From contig NZ_BCWY01000018.1 of the NCBI RefSeq assembly GCF_001894825.1, forward strand, positions 1-64,000: DNA of 64,000 bases, given 5' to 3'. The notes beneath the pieces are model-generated. The model was not told where the DNA came from, made no database searches, and worked only from the letters and a program-made list of their open reading frames with translations. Positions within the stretch are counted from its first letter, which is position 1. Each line of letters starts with the position of its first letter. Both the position numbers and the translations under genes were made by a program. Below are positions 26,576-34,986 of the stretch, in pieces. The DNA is from Rhodococcus jostii NBRC 16295. Lineage in GTDB: Bacteria > Actinomycetota > Actinomycetes > Mycobacteriales > Mycobacteriaceae.

Positions 26576-27603
26576 CTACCGGCACGGTGCGGATCGAGCG
26601 CGCCCCCGACGGGATCTGGATCATCGCCCCCGACGACGCACCGAGCGTCCTCGACGACGCCGCAGGCATCGACGTGGCAGTACTGGAAGCCCTGGGCGGG
26701 CACCTGTCGTGGAGTGTGCTCGCGGAACACGCGGTTCCGGCGGCCGTGATCGACGACGTCGACTCGGCGCAGAACTGGCTGTGGGCCGTGTTCGGCGAAG
26801 AGGTGGCACTCGCCGTGGCAGCCGGTTCGGGGACCGAAATCTCGGTCGCACCGGCACGACCGCGGGTGGCCGCCTGTGCTCGGCGGCTCGCGTTCGCGCT
26901 GTGGGCGGCGCGGTGGTGGCCGACCTCGACGGTCGACGCCCTCCCGGCACTCGACGAGGAGCTACTGAACGGCGAGATCGCCACTCTCGTAGAGGAATGC
27001 GATCTGCTCGTCGACGGGGCCGATGCACTCGCACCGGCCGCCCCGGCAGTCCCCGTCCGACCCGCGCGGGCGGATGACTACGCCCTCGCGGCCGGCGTCG
27101 CGACCGCGACGCTGCCGAGCGCACTCGTCCTGACGCGGGGCACCACCGGAACCGACTGGCGCCGGTACCCGCCCGGACTCGTCGACGCGTCCGAGCGCGC
27201 AGTGGCGTGGGAGGTGGTGCGCGCCTCCGGGACCACGACCGTGCGGGTGAGTATCGTTGCCGCACCCGGTCTCTCCTCAGCTGTACCGGAGCATCTGCGG
27301 CCACGGGCATCGGTCGGCACCGCGTCGGGAACCGTCGATGTTTCGCTGAGCCTGTCGGGAGACACCTGGTCGGGCGTGGCGGCCGCACCGAGCGGATCGG
27401 AGGCGGGCGTGTCCGTGGACGTGCACGTGCCCGGGTTCGGCACGACCGGATCCGCGGACGGCGGTGGCGCGGAGGTCCGGGAGCGGGTGCGAAACCTGAT
27501 CCGGCAGCGACTCCTCCGGGCCGCGGCGACCACGCCCGACGACGGACCGGACGCGCCCCTGCTCGCCGAGATAGAGGCCGCTGCCTCGGATTCGGACTTC
27601 TGA
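26572..27603 (+). CDS. Uncharacterised protein, second gene of the CHAT/TPR operon
   Basis: 343 residues from a TTG codon that overlaps the previous stop (TTGA), with GAGGGCGAG before it; a GTG at 26587 is an alternative. The N-terminal 150 residues are mixed alpha/beta with Trp-rich LWAARWWPTSTVDALPALDEELL. The region around residues 180-290 looks like a beta-sandwich (DWRRYPPGLVDASERAVAWEV, then alternating hydrophobic strands). The C-terminus is a helix, EVRERVRNLIRQRLLRAA. No catalytic motif is seen. The next ATG follows its stop by one base. The function is unknown; a sensor or adaptor of the downstream CHAT protein is possible. Confidence 0.78.
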   Translation: MTTGTVRIERAPDGIWIIAPDDAPSVLDDAAGIDVAVLEALGGHLSWSVLAEHAVPAAVIDDVDSAQNWLWAVFGEEVALAVAAGSGTEISVAPARPRVAACARRLAFALWAARWWPTSTVDALPALDEELLNGEIATLVEECDLLVDGADALAPAAPAVPVRPARADDYALAAGVATATLPSALVLTRGTTGTDWRRYPPGLVDASERAVAWEVVRASGTTTVRVSIVAAPGLSSAVPEHLRPRASVGTASGTVDVSLSLSGDTWSGVAAAPSGSEAGVSVDVHVPGFGTTGSADGGGAEVRERVRNLIRQRLLRAAATTPDDGPDAPLLAEIEAAASDSDF

Positions 27604-27604
27604 G

Positions 27605-29116
27605 ATGGACGATCAGACGGGGCGTGACCTTCTCGCGGCCGGCGCGGCAGCGTATGCCCGCGGAGATGTCGCCGAGGCGCTCCACACGTTCGAACAGGCC
27701 GCACACAGGGCCACGGGCGATCTCCGGACGAGCGCGATCATCAACGCAGCCAGCATGTCCGACGAACTGGGCGATCACACCCGGGCCGTCACCCTCTACC
27801 GCGAGGCTCTCACGCTGATGCCTGCCGACGCCGCCCGGATGCGTCCCGCGGCCCTGGTCAACCTGTCGCAGGCGCTGCAGCACCTGGGCGACCTCGACGG
27901 CGCACAGGACGCGCTCGAGCAGGCGCGGAACATTCTCGCGACCCGCGAGGATCAGGGCGACCTCACAGTGGCGTGCCTGCTGTCGCTGACCGCGGTCGCG
28001 ATGCACCGGCAGCAGTGGGCGCACGCGGCCGACATTGCCACCGAATCCCTGCAAGCGGCGGTGCGTTTCGCTCCGGGACTGGCCGGTCATCCTCTGATGA
28101 ACCTGGCAGCCGTCCACTTCGAGACCGGGCGTTTCGATCTGTCCGACGACTTCGCCGGGCAGGCGCTCGCCGCGTTCGAGACCGCCGGCGACGTCAATGC
28201 CGTCGCCGAAACGCAGCAGAACCTGGGCATCATGCACGTCCGGTCGGGTCGGCTCGACGCGGCCGAACCGCTGCTGCTGGCGAGTCAGACGTTCTTCGAG
28301 CACGCCGGCATCGGCCACCGGGCGGGCATCGGATCGAAGGTGCTCGCCTTCCTCGCCGAGGGCCGGGGTGACACCGAGCGGGCGGGGGCCCTCTATCGCC
28401 GCAGCGTCGACTACTTCCGGGATTCGGGAGCGGTGCTCGACGTCGCGGACGTCGAGACCCGCCTCGCCACCGTCGCCTTCGCGGACGGGCGATCCGACGA
28501 GGGTGAGAAGCTCCTCGCATCCGCGTTCACCACGTACACCGAGCTGGGGCTCGGCCTGCACTGCGCGCAGGTCGACTTCTGGCACGCGACCCTACTCGAA
28601 GCCGTGCTCACGTCCGCCGACCCGCCCGACACCGCTCTGCGGGCACGAGCCACCGCGCTCGCGGTGCCGGCGGCGATCGCCATCGACGCCGTGCGGTTCA
28701 CGCTCCCGAACGGGCGCCAACGCGAGCAGTGGAACCGCGAGATCGCCGACCCCGCCGTGCAGTTGGCGTTCCGCCTCGCCTACTCCTCGGGCGACGCGCG
28801 CCTGGTCGCCGATCTCGTCGAGGCGCAGTGCGCGGGGACGACGGTGGACGTCGGCCGGGCCGGACACGGCACCGCGGCGCGGCTGCCCCTGGAGTTGCCC
28901 GACCTTCCCGCGGCCGGCACGTCCGACTCCGCGGGTGCGTTCCAGCTCGGCGCGGCGCTGGCAGGAGTCGCGGCCGACGCCGGTCTGCCGGTGCCGCTGC
29001 CGCCGCGGCTGGCCGTGACGCCGGACGGTCGGATCGTGCTGGGGACCGCCATCGCGACCGCCGAGCAACGCTATCGGCGCGAGGTCCGCGACAGCAGGAC
29101 CGTGCCCGCATGGTGA
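27605..29116 (+). CDS. TPR-repeat protein partnered with a CHAT protein
   Basis: 503 residues. From about residue 5 to 320 there are roughly eight tetratricopeptide-like repeats, for example AYARGDVAEALHTFEQAAH, LQHLGDLDGAQDALEQA and IMHVRSGRLDAAEPLLLAS. The last 180 residues are not repeats and end in a Pro/Ala-rich segment with LAVTPDGRIVLGT. TPR arrays usually bind protein partners. In many bacteria a TPR region is fused or adjacent to a CHAT domain and is thought to gate its activity. Its stop overlaps the CHAT start region (ATG at 29110, TGA at 29114-29116), which indicates translational coupling. Confidence 0.87.
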   Translation: MDDQTGRDLLAAGAAAYARGDVAEALHTFEQAAHRATGDLRTSAIINAASMSDELGDHTRAVTLYREALTLMPADAARMRPAALVNLSQALQHLGDLDGAQDALEQARNILATREDQGDLTVACLLSLTAVAMHRQQWAHAADIATESLQAAVRFAPGLAGHPLMNLAAVHFETGRFDLSDDFAGQALAAFETAGDVNAVAETQQNLGIMHVRSGRLDAAEPLLLASQTFFEHAGIGHRAGIGSKVLAFLAEGRGDTERAGALYRRSVDYFRDSGAVLDVADVETRLATVAFADGRSDEGEKLLASAFTTYTELGLGLHCAQVDFWHATLLEAVLTSADPPDTALRARATALAVPAAIAIDAVRFTLPNGRQREQWNREIADPAVQLAFRLAYSSGDARLVADLVEAQCAGTTVDVGRAGHGTAARLPLELPDLPAAGTSDSAGAFQLGAALAGVAADAGLPVPLPPRLAVTPDGRIVLGTAIATAEQRYRREVRDSRTVPAW

Positions 29117-30381
29117 ACGCACACGGGCAGCCGACGGCAATCGTGCGGATGGCCGATGCCGGGGACCTCTACGTGTCGTGGCGGTGGACGCACGACACCC
29201 TGCCCGGCGGAGTCGGTACGGCACCCGCGGCGCAGGTGAACGAGACCCTCGCAGCGTTGGGGCGGGCACTGCCCGACCTCACGGGTCCGGAGGGTCTGCA
29301 CCGCGCGCTGACGACGGGGGCGTTCGCCTCCTACAAGGCTGAACACGATTTGGCTCAGCACCTTTCGCGCACGTTCCTTCCGTTCGGCCTTGCCCGGCAG
29401 TTGCACGACCTGTTCACCCGCGGTGTGCGCCCGCATCTCCGGATACAGCCGTCACCCCGGGTCGCGCAGGTGCCGTGGGAGCTGATCGCGCCCGACCCTG
29501 GCCTGCGTCTCGTCGACATCGCGGATGTCAGTGTGCTCGCGCCGCTCAGCATCGTCCACTCGCCCGGACGCGAGACCCGGAGCTGGACGCACACCCGGCA
29601 CCTGCCCGTGGTCGCGATGCTCGACCCCCGGGTTCCGGGGTTCCAGGCGGACTCGGCGCTCGGCTCCGTCCTGGGGCGGATGGACGCGGACAGTCCGTTG
29701 TCGCGGCGGGTGGCCGCCTACGCGGACGAGGGCAGGCTGCGGCCGGTCGTGGGCGGACCGACGGACTGTTTCCGCCGCGAAGACGTCGACCGGAACTGGC
29801 TCGGCACCGCACTACGGGAGGGCGCGGGGCGGATGGTGTACGTCGGGCACGTCACGGCGTCCGCACCCGAGTCCGGTCAGAGCGAGCACGCCGAACTGCA
29901 CCTCGCCTGCGCCGTGGACTCACTCGGGTTCGCGGAGCCGAAGCGGGCACACCGGCCGCTGTCCGCGAAGGACCTCCTGCTGGGAACGCACACGCTCACG
30001 GCCGAGCCGATCCGCGGCGCGGAGTTGTGGCCGATCCCGAGCAGGGTTGCGCTGATCGCCTGCGAGAGCGGTGGTGACCTGCGGTTCAGCGAGGCACTCG
30101 GGTTGGTCTCCGCGATGATCGCCGGCGGGGCGGAACTCGTCACGGCCAGCCGCTGGGCCCTGCCCACCGACCTCGCGTTCCAGCGCTTCGCGGACGCCGG
30201 ACCGCAGACGCGTCCACTGCAGGACGCCATCTGCTCGATCGACGCGGCGCACGAACTGCCCGACGCGGTCGGGGCTCTGTGCGACTGGCAGCGCGAGCGG
30301 GTGGCCGCCTGGCGGGACGAGCGGACGATCGAGCATTCACCGGTGCTGTGGGCCGCGTTCGCGACGGTCTCGACCCACTGA
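29110..30381 (+). CDS. CHAT-domain (caspase-like) protein
   Basis: 423 residues. The N-terminal part leads into PRVAQVPWELIAPDP, a strand-turn typical of CHAT proteins. The catalytic His is His247 in MVYVGHVTAS, and the catalytic Cys is Cys318 in ALIACESGGD, followed by EALGLVSAMIAGGAELVTASRWALPTD. Both dyad residues are present, so protease activity is plausible. CHAT proteins belong to the caspase clan; known ones act in type III CRISPR-linked gasdermin or substrate cleavage and in other conflict systems. It is the last gene of a tightly coupled four-gene unit. Target and trigger are unknown. GTG 29113 is an alternative start. Confidence 0.88.
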   Translation: MVNAHGQPTAIVRMADAGDLYVSWRWTHDTLPGGVGTAPAAQVNETLAALGRALPDLTGPEGLHRALTTGAFASYKAEHDLAQHLSRTFLPFGLARQLHDLFTRGVRPHLRIQPSPRVAQVPWELIAPDPGLRLVDIADVSVLAPLSIVHSPGRETRSWTHTRHLPVVAMLDPRVPGFQADSALGSVLGRMDADSPLSRRVAAYADEGRLRPVVGGPTDCFRREDVDRNWLGTALREGAGRMVYVGHVTASAPESGQSEHAELHLACAVDSLGFAEPKRAHRPLSAKDLLLGTHTLTAEPIRGAELWPIPSRVALIACESGGDLRFSEALGLVSAMIAGGAELVTASRWALPTDLAFQRFADAGPQTRPLQDAICSIDAAHELPDAVGALCDWQRERVAAWRDERTIEHSPVLWAAFATVSTH

Positions 30382-30471
30382 TCCGCCAGGGGTTCCCGTT
30401 CCCGACATCGTGTCGGCCGGTCGTTGTACCGTCGTTGCTGTCGGTTCCGGCACGAAGAAGGAGCATGCCTC

Positions 30472-30885
30472 ATGACCTCTCGTCTCAACCCCTACATCAG
30501 CTTCGACGGCAACGCGCGGCAGGCAATGGAGTTCTACAAGGACGTCTTCGGAGGCACCCTGGCGTTGAACACGTTCGGTGAATACGGTGCGCCGGAAGGC
30601 GAGGGTGCCGACAAGATCATGCACGCCATGCTCGAGTCGGACACCGGCTACACGCTCATGGGTGCAGACACCCCGCCCGGTATGGAACACAACCCGGGAA
30701 CCAACATCGCGGTGAGCCTGAGCGGAGACGACGGCGACGAACTCCGCGGCTACTGGGCCAAGCTCGCCGACGGTGGATCCGTGTCCGTGCCCCTGGAGAA
30801 GCAGATGTGGGGAGACGAATTCGGCGCCTGTACCGACAAGTTCGGCATTTCATGGATGGTCAACATTGCCGGGACGCCCGGCTGA
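30472..30885 (+). CDS. VOC-superfamily (PhnB/glyoxalase-like) protein
   Basis: 137 residues with the PhnB-type VOC pattern: RLNPYISFDGNARQAMEFYKDVFGG at the N-terminus, IMHAMLESDTGYTLMGAD in the middle, and a closing strand with FGACTDKFGISWMVNI. Catalytic metal ligands typical of true glyoxalase I are not clearly conserved, so the activity is open. The ATG at 30472 is preceded by GAAGGAG. It lies 90 bases after the CHAT gene and may or may not share its transcript. Its 3' end overlaps the convergent monooxygenase gene by 36 bases. Confidence 0.88.
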   Translation: MTSRLNPYISFDGNARQAMEFYKDVFGGTLALNTFGEYGAPEGEGADKIMHAMLESDTGYTLMGADTPPGMEHNPGTNIAVSLSGDDGDELRGYWAKLADGGSVSVPLEKQMWGDEFGACTDKFGISWMVNIAGTPG

Positions 30886-32061
30886 TCGCAGCGCCGGGTA
30901 GTCATGCAGGTCGATGTCGGTGGCGAAGGAGTCGGTCAGCTTCATCATCAGGCCGAACAACGTCCTGGACTTGAACGTCCAGTTACGCAGCCTGATTCGC
31001 GTGGCCGACTTCGGCGCGAGAAACGGTCCGGCGCTGCCCTTGCGAGCGATCTTTGCGTACCGGTGCATCTGCTCGTCGTACCGTCCGAACGCCACCCGGT
31101 GGTCGCCGTCGGCGGCGGCGAGCTCACCCGCCAGTACATACGCACCCACGAGAGCAAGTCCGGTCCCGAAGCCGCCCAGCGTGTTTCCGTACGCGGCATC
31201 GCCGAGTAGGGCTACGCGACCGGCGGTGTAGGCGTCGGTCTCGACCCTCGCGATCGAGTCGAGGTAGAAGTCGGGCGCGTCGTCCAGGTGTTCGAGCAAC
31301 CGGGGCACGCGCCACCCTGCATCGGCGTACGCGGTGGCCAGCAGTCGTCTCTGCTCGGTGGTGTCGCCACGGTCGTACTCGATCGCGTCGGACGCGAAGA
31401 CGAACAACTCCGGAGCCTTCGGTCCACCGACGACCGCCATCCTCCCCGGCTCGTTGTACATCAGTCCCGTTGCGCGTTCCTTGTCCGGCGCGGCTTCGCT
31501 CACCGCGTCCGTGGAACCGACGACGGCGTAGTAGTACCCGAGGAATCGGACGAAGTCCTCCTCCGGCCCGAACCGGTGGCGACGCACGGCCGAGTGGATG
31601 CCGTCGGCGCCGAACACCAGATCGAAACGGCGTGCGTCCGACTTCTCGAACGTGACCTCGACCCCCGACTCAGTGTCGACCAGAGCGGTGACGGAATCGC
31701 CGAAGAGGTACTCACACGAATCCACGGTCCGTTCGTAGAGGATCTCGGTCAGGTCGCCGCGCAGGATCTCGACGTCTCCGCCGATGAATTCGCCCGGGAT
31801 GGTCGCCACGTGCCGGTCACGCTCGTCGACGATCAGCAGGTCCGTCTTTCCGGTCTGCCTGCGGTGCACCTCGTCGAGAATCCCCATCCGCTCCAAGACC
31901 TTACGGTGAACTTCCCCCTTGAAGTCGACAGCCTGGCCGCCGAGTCGGAGGTCCGGCGCCCGCTCGACGACGGTGACGGCGTATCCGCAGCGACTGAGCC
32001 AGAACGCCAGGGCCGGCCCGGCGATGCTTGCACCCGAGATCAGGACGGTTCTATTCGGCAT
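30850..32061 (-). CDS. FAD-dependent aromatic-type monooxygenase
   Basis: 403 residues of the PHBH-like group A flavoprotein hydroxylases. Motifs are the FAD-binding SGASIAGPALAFWL at the start, the Asp-Gly motif FGADGIHSAVRRHRFG, and the second FAD motif RVALLGDAAYGNTLGGFGTGLALVGAYVLAGEL. Tetracycline-modifying TetX enzymes and aromatic hydroxylases share this layout. The ATG at 32061 has GGAGG upstream. It is divergent from a TetR regulator with palindromes between, suggesting induction by its own substrate, possibly a xenobiotic or antibiotic. The substrate is unknown. Confidence 0.88.
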   Translation of the reverse strand: MPNRTVLISGASIAGPALAFWLSRCGYAVTVVERAPDLRLGGQAVDFKGEVHRKVLERMGILDEVHRRQTGKTDLLIVDERDRHVATIPGEFIGGDVEILRGDLTEILYERTVDSCEYLFGDSVTALVDTESGVEVTFEKSDARRFDLVFGADGIHSAVRRHRFGPEEDFVRFLGYYYAVVGSTDAVSEAAPDKERATGLMYNEPGRMAVVGGPKAPELFVFASDAIEYDRGDTTEQRRLLATAYADAGWRVPRLLEHLDDAPDFYLDSIARVETDAYTAGRVALLGDAAYGNTLGGFGTGLALVGAYVLAGELAAADGDHRVAFGRYDEQMHRYAKIARKGSAGPFLAPKSATRIRLRNWTFKSRTLFGLMMKLTDSFATDIDLHDYPALRSAGRPGNVDHP

Positions 32062-32081
32062 GGGAGCCTCCAGGGCATTAA

Positions 32082-32120
32082 TTGTGTCTGTCGGACACAA
32101 ATCAGTGTATGGTAGACACT
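32082..32120. promoter_or_regulatory. Candidate TetR operators
   Basis: Two inverted repeats lie in the shared promoter region of the FAD monooxygenase and TetR genes. One is TTGTGTC-N5-GACACAA (perfect 7-base arms, 32082-32100). The other is AGTGT-N7-ACACT (32104-32120). Both share a GTGT/ACAC core, as expected for two sites of one regulator. Confidence 0.5.
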
Positions 32121-32153
32121 ATTCCGGATCAAGAGTCGGCCGGAGGAGCGCAG

Positions 32154-32870
32154 ATGGTCACCCAGCCCCATACCGCCGAACTACTGTGGGGATCGCCGGC
32201 GAGACCGAAACGGGGTCCGAAACCTGCCCTGAGTCTCGAGCAGATCGTCGCCACCGCGATCTCGATGGCGGATGCCGAGGGCCTCGCCACGCTGTCGATG
32301 CAACGCCTCGCGGAGCACCTCGGGTTCACCAAGATGTCCCTCTACCGCTACACCCCCGGCAAATCCGAATTGACCGCCCTCATGCTCGACGCCGCCCTCG
32401 GACCCGCACCCGACCTGTCCGAGATCGACGGCGGCTGGCGCGCAGTGCTCCACGAGTGGGCGCTGCGCATGTCGGCCGGACTCCGACGGCACCCATGGGT
32501 CGTGGACGTCGCCGTCGGTCCCCGAGTGCTGGGGCCCAACGAACTGGACTGGCTCGAAACCGGGCTCGAAGCGCTCACCGACACGGGACTCACCGGAGGA
32601 GAACGACTGGACGCGGTCGTCCTGATCACCGGCCACGTGCGCAGTCTGGCTCAGCAGACGACGGCGACCGGGGCCGAAACCGACACACCCGAGAAGTCCT
32701 TGAACGCGATCATGACGGGAATCCTCGCCGCCAACGCCGACCGCTACCCCCAGGCGACGGCCGCCTTCGCGTCGGCGAGTTCCACGTCCGGGCAGGACGA
32801 TGCGCTGGAGTTCGGCCTGGCCCGGATCTTCGACGGCCTGGCAGCCCACATGTCGGCGCGGGCCGACTAG
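32154..32870 (+). CDS. TetR-family transcriptional regulator
   Basis: 238 residues. The N-terminal helix-turn-helix runs from LEQIVATAISMADAEGLATLS through MQRLAEHLGFTKMSLYRYTPGKSEL, then a helical ligand domain of the TetR C-terminal type linked to tetracycline repressors follows. GGAGGAG lies 5 bases upstream of the chosen ATG, although longer starts exist inside the operator region. Divergent from the FAD monooxygenase, it probably represses that gene and itself. Confidence 0.92.
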   Translation: MVTQPHTAELLWGSPARPKRGPKPALSLEQIVATAISMADAEGLATLSMQRLAEHLGFTKMSLYRYTPGKSELTALMLDAALGPAPDLSEIDGGWRAVLHEWALRMSAGLRRHPWVVDVAVGPRVLGPNELDWLETGLEALTDTGLTGGERLDAVVLITGHVRSLAQQTTATGAETDTPEKSLNAIMTGILAANADRYPQATAAFASASSTSGQDDALEFGLARIFDGLAAHMSARAD

Positions 32871-32886
32871 CGGAGAGCGTGGGGCT

Positions 32887-33213
32887 TCAGCTCACCTGCG
32901 GTTTCAGGTCGCCGTAGAAGGTGTGGGCCTTGCCGGCCAGGAGCCACAGCGGCGCGTCCAGGTCGCCGTCCGACAGGTAGCCCTTGTCGCGACCGTCGGA
33001 CAGGTACTGGGAGCGCGCCCACTCCTCCAACCCCTCGTTCGACTGGTCGGGCAGGCCGTAGATCTGCGCGACGGCTCGGTGAAGTTGTTCGTCGTCGACG
33101 GTCATCCCCTGCGGCTGGCGCCGGAGGTTCAGCGCCTGGTCCGTCGCGCCCGCCCGGTGCAGGTGAACGATGTGGAAGGCCATCTCGCACACGAACGGCT
33201 GGTTTCGATTCAC
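32887..33213 (-). CDS. Small uncharacterised protein
   Basis: 108 residues, GTG start with GGAGAGGAG 4 bases upstream, a strong ribosome site. The sequence is soluble, with an N-terminal CEMAFHIVHLHRAGATDQAL helix and a C-terminal LDAPLWLLAGKAHTFYGDL segment. I do not recognise a family. It converges with the TetR gene, whose stop is 16 bases away, and lies downstream of the GlxA-type regulator on the same strand only after a gap. Confidence 0.65.
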   Translation of the reverse strand: MNRNQPFVCEMAFHIVHLHRAGATDQALNLRRQPQGMTVDDEQLHRAVAQIYGLPDQSNEGLEEWARSQYLSDGRDKGYLSDGDLDAPLWLLAGKAHTFYGDLKPQVS

Positions 33214-33276
33214 GATGCTCCTCTCCGTTCGTCACCATCGATGGTGCCGCGCCTGTGCCTTTCGCGCCAGTGCCGA

Positions 33277-34275
33277 CTATCTTCCGGCCCGACTCCCGTG
33301 ACGTTCGGGTCCGAATCGGCTTCTGCCACGACGGATCTCGGTGATACTCGTGTGCCGCCGACGGCGGATCAACGCGCGCAGCGTGGCCGCGTTCCGGTAC
33401 CCCACCGCGCCGGCGATCGTGTCGACGCTCTGCTGGGTGGTGCGTAGGAGGAACGTTGCCTGATCGAGTCGGATCTCCTGCACGAACTCCACCGGTGTCA
33501 TGCCGAGGACCGCGGCGGTGGTGCGTTGCAGCGTTCGTTCGCTGACCCCGATCGCACGCGCGACACCGTCGATCGGCAACGGTTCGGCGAGGTGGTCACG
33601 GATCCATCGTTCGAACGCGGTCATCGTGGGGTCTGCGGTGGCGAGCAGGGACGGCACGGCGAAGATGGCCTGGGACGGTCGGTCCCCGATCAGGAGGTAC
33701 CGCGCCACCAGGTCGGCCAGCGCCGGACTGTGCTGCTGGACGATCGTCAGTGCGAGATCGATGTGGGCGAACGCTGCCCCTGCCGTCGTCACCCGATCGT
33801 CCTGGGTGAGTGTGCGGCGCTCGTCGAGGTGGACGCGTGCATAGCGGGCGCGGAACGCCGGCCCGAGCCACCAGCTCGTCGTCGCGGCCAGCCCGTCGAG
33901 CACGCCCGCTTCGGCCAGGAAGAAGGTGCCGCTGCAGGCCGCGGCCAGGGCGGCGCCCCCGCTGCGCCCCTCGACCACCCAGTCGAGGGCCGGATGCCCG
34001 CGCACCACGTCGACGATCTGCGCCGGGGCCTTCACCCCGATCGCGGGCATCACGAGGATGTCGGGAAGCTCCGTGACTTCCGTCAGCGGCGTGGTTGCCA
34101 GTGTGAGTCCGTGCCCGGTGCGAACCGACAACCCGACGGCGACCGGTGTCACCGCAAACGGGGGCTCGACGGCCTCGGTGTCGCCGCAAAGGGCGTCGGC
34201 CGTCGCCAGGACATCGAGCATGACGCTCAGTCCCGAATCGAACATGCCGTCCACGGCGAGAACCGCCACCCTCAT
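33277..34275 (-). CDS. GlxA-family AraC-type regulator (DJ-1/PfpI plus HTH)
   Basis: 332 residues. Residues 1-170 form a DJ-1/PfpI-like domain with the nucleophile-elbow region AAACSGTFFLAEAGVLDG. Residues about 220-320 form the AraC DNA-binding domain: ARAIGVSERTLQRTTAAVLG and then VDTIAGAVGYRNAATLRALIRR. The Cys in the elbow is retained but catalysis is not expected in regulators. It is divergent from the ABM-domain monooxygenase gene at 34378, its likely target. Confidence 0.9.
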   Translation of the reverse strand: MRVAVLAVDGMFDSGLSVMLDVLATADALCGDTEAVEPPFAVTPVAVGLSVRTGHGLTLATTPLTEVTELPDILVMPAIGVKAPAQIVDVVRGHPALDWVVEGRSGGAALAAACSGTFFLAEAGVLDGLAATTSWWLGPAFRARYARVHLDERRTLTQDDRVTTAGAAFAHIDLALTIVQQHSPALADLVARYLLIGDRPSQAIFAVPSLLATADPTMTAFERWIRDHLAEPLPIDGVARAIGVSERTLQRTTAAVLGMTPVEFVQEIRLDQATFLLRTTQQSVDTIAGAVGYRNAATLRALIRRRRHTSITEIRRGRSRFGPERHGSRAGR

Positions 34276-34377
34276 GACGGAAACGGTAACAAAAGTGGCG
34301 CATCCGCCGCCCCGTTCGCCGCGGGGCGGCCCTAACGTCAGAGGTGGATCAGCCGGAACCGACCACGAGGAGACATC

Positions 34378-34674
34378 ATGGCGATCGACAGAGGACTACT
34401 GGCACTGCTCGAGGCCAAGCCGGGAAAGGGCGAAGAACTGGCGGCGTTCCTGGAACAGGGACGCGCACTGGCGGCGGAAGAGAACGGCACCGTCACCTGG
34501 TACGCGTTCAAGATCAGCGACACCACGTACGGCATCTTCGATACGTTCGAGAACGAGGACGGCCGGCAGGCGCACCTGACCGGCGCCATCCCCGCAGCAC
34601 TCGGGAAGGTCGGCCCCGAACTGCTCGCCAAGGACCCCGACATTCGGCCCGTCGACGTCATTGCCGTCAAATAG
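34378..34674 (+). CDS. ABM-domain (antibiotic biosynthesis monooxygenase-like) protein
   Basis: 98 residues, the normal size of ABM ferredoxin-like dimers. The sequence ALLEAKPGKGEELAAFLEQG, then GTVTWYAFKISDTTYGIFDTFENEDGR, fits the quinol-monooxygenase-like group. These cofactor-free proteins oxidise quinols or small aromatics, though many are uncharacterised. GAGGAG lies 7 bases upstream of the ATG. It is divergent from the GlxA-type regulator, with hairpins downstream. Confidence 0.87.
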   Translation: MAIDRGLLALLEAKPGKGEELAAFLEQGRALAAEENGTVTWYAFKISDTTYGIFDTFENEDGRQAHLTGAIPAALGKVGPELLAKDPDIRPVDVIAVK

Positions 34675-34701
34675 CCGAACTCGCCGGGTTTCCAACCGTA
34701 T

Positions 34702-34742
34702 GGTCAGTCGAATACTGACCGGAAACCTACCCGAACGGGTAG
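34702..34742 (+). terminator. Two adjacent hairpins downstream of the ABM gene
   Basis: GGTCAGT-N5-ACTGACC (34702-34720) is followed by CTACCCG-N2-CGGGTAG (34727-34742). Both have perfect 7-base arms. The pair begins 28 bases after the ABM stop and probably terminates it; an operator role for the next small gene cannot be excluded. Confidence 0.45.
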
Positions 34743-34811
34743 GGCCCCCGGCGTCCGTGCCGCGGCATACTTGGCCGGCTCGGGGGTTTCCGAAACGATA
34801 CGGAGAAACTG

Positions 34812-34967
34812 ATGCTCGACCGGCTGTACGCCGCTGTCCTCGCCGTCGCCGGCCTCGGCTACGGGGGATACATCCTTCTCGACGAGCTGACCGGACATTC
34901 GGACACACCCGGCGACGACGAGCATCATCTCCGCGCAGAAACTTCGGATCAGGTGTTCACGGCTTAG
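34812..34967 (+). CDS. Small single-span peptide (51 residues), uncharacterised
   Basis: An ATG with GGAG 6 bases upstream opens a 51-codon frame ending in TAG. Residues 1-24 form a plausible membrane helix (MLDRLYAAVLAVAGLGYGGY...), followed by a hydrophilic acidic/His tail with GDDEHHLRAE. The ribosome site, amphipathic design and intergenic position between the ABM gene and glutamate dehydrogenase support a real gene. Function is unknown and no homologue is recalled. Confidence 0.5.
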   Translation: MLDRLYAAVLAVAGLGYGGYILLDELTGHSDTPGDDEHHLRAETSDQVFTA

Positions 34968-34986
34968 CCTCGACGCGGGACGACCG

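Noticed and set aside
26621..28585. 654-codon minus-strand frame across the CHAT/TPR operon
   Set aside because: Its composition is Arg/Pro-rich with no conserved motif; it is antisense to two coherent genes and is a GC-rich artefact.
25208..30381. Assignment of the CHAT operon to the named CATRA conflict systems
   Set aside because: The caspase plus TPR theme is similar, but the first two proteins do not match the partner family I remember, so I did not use the name.
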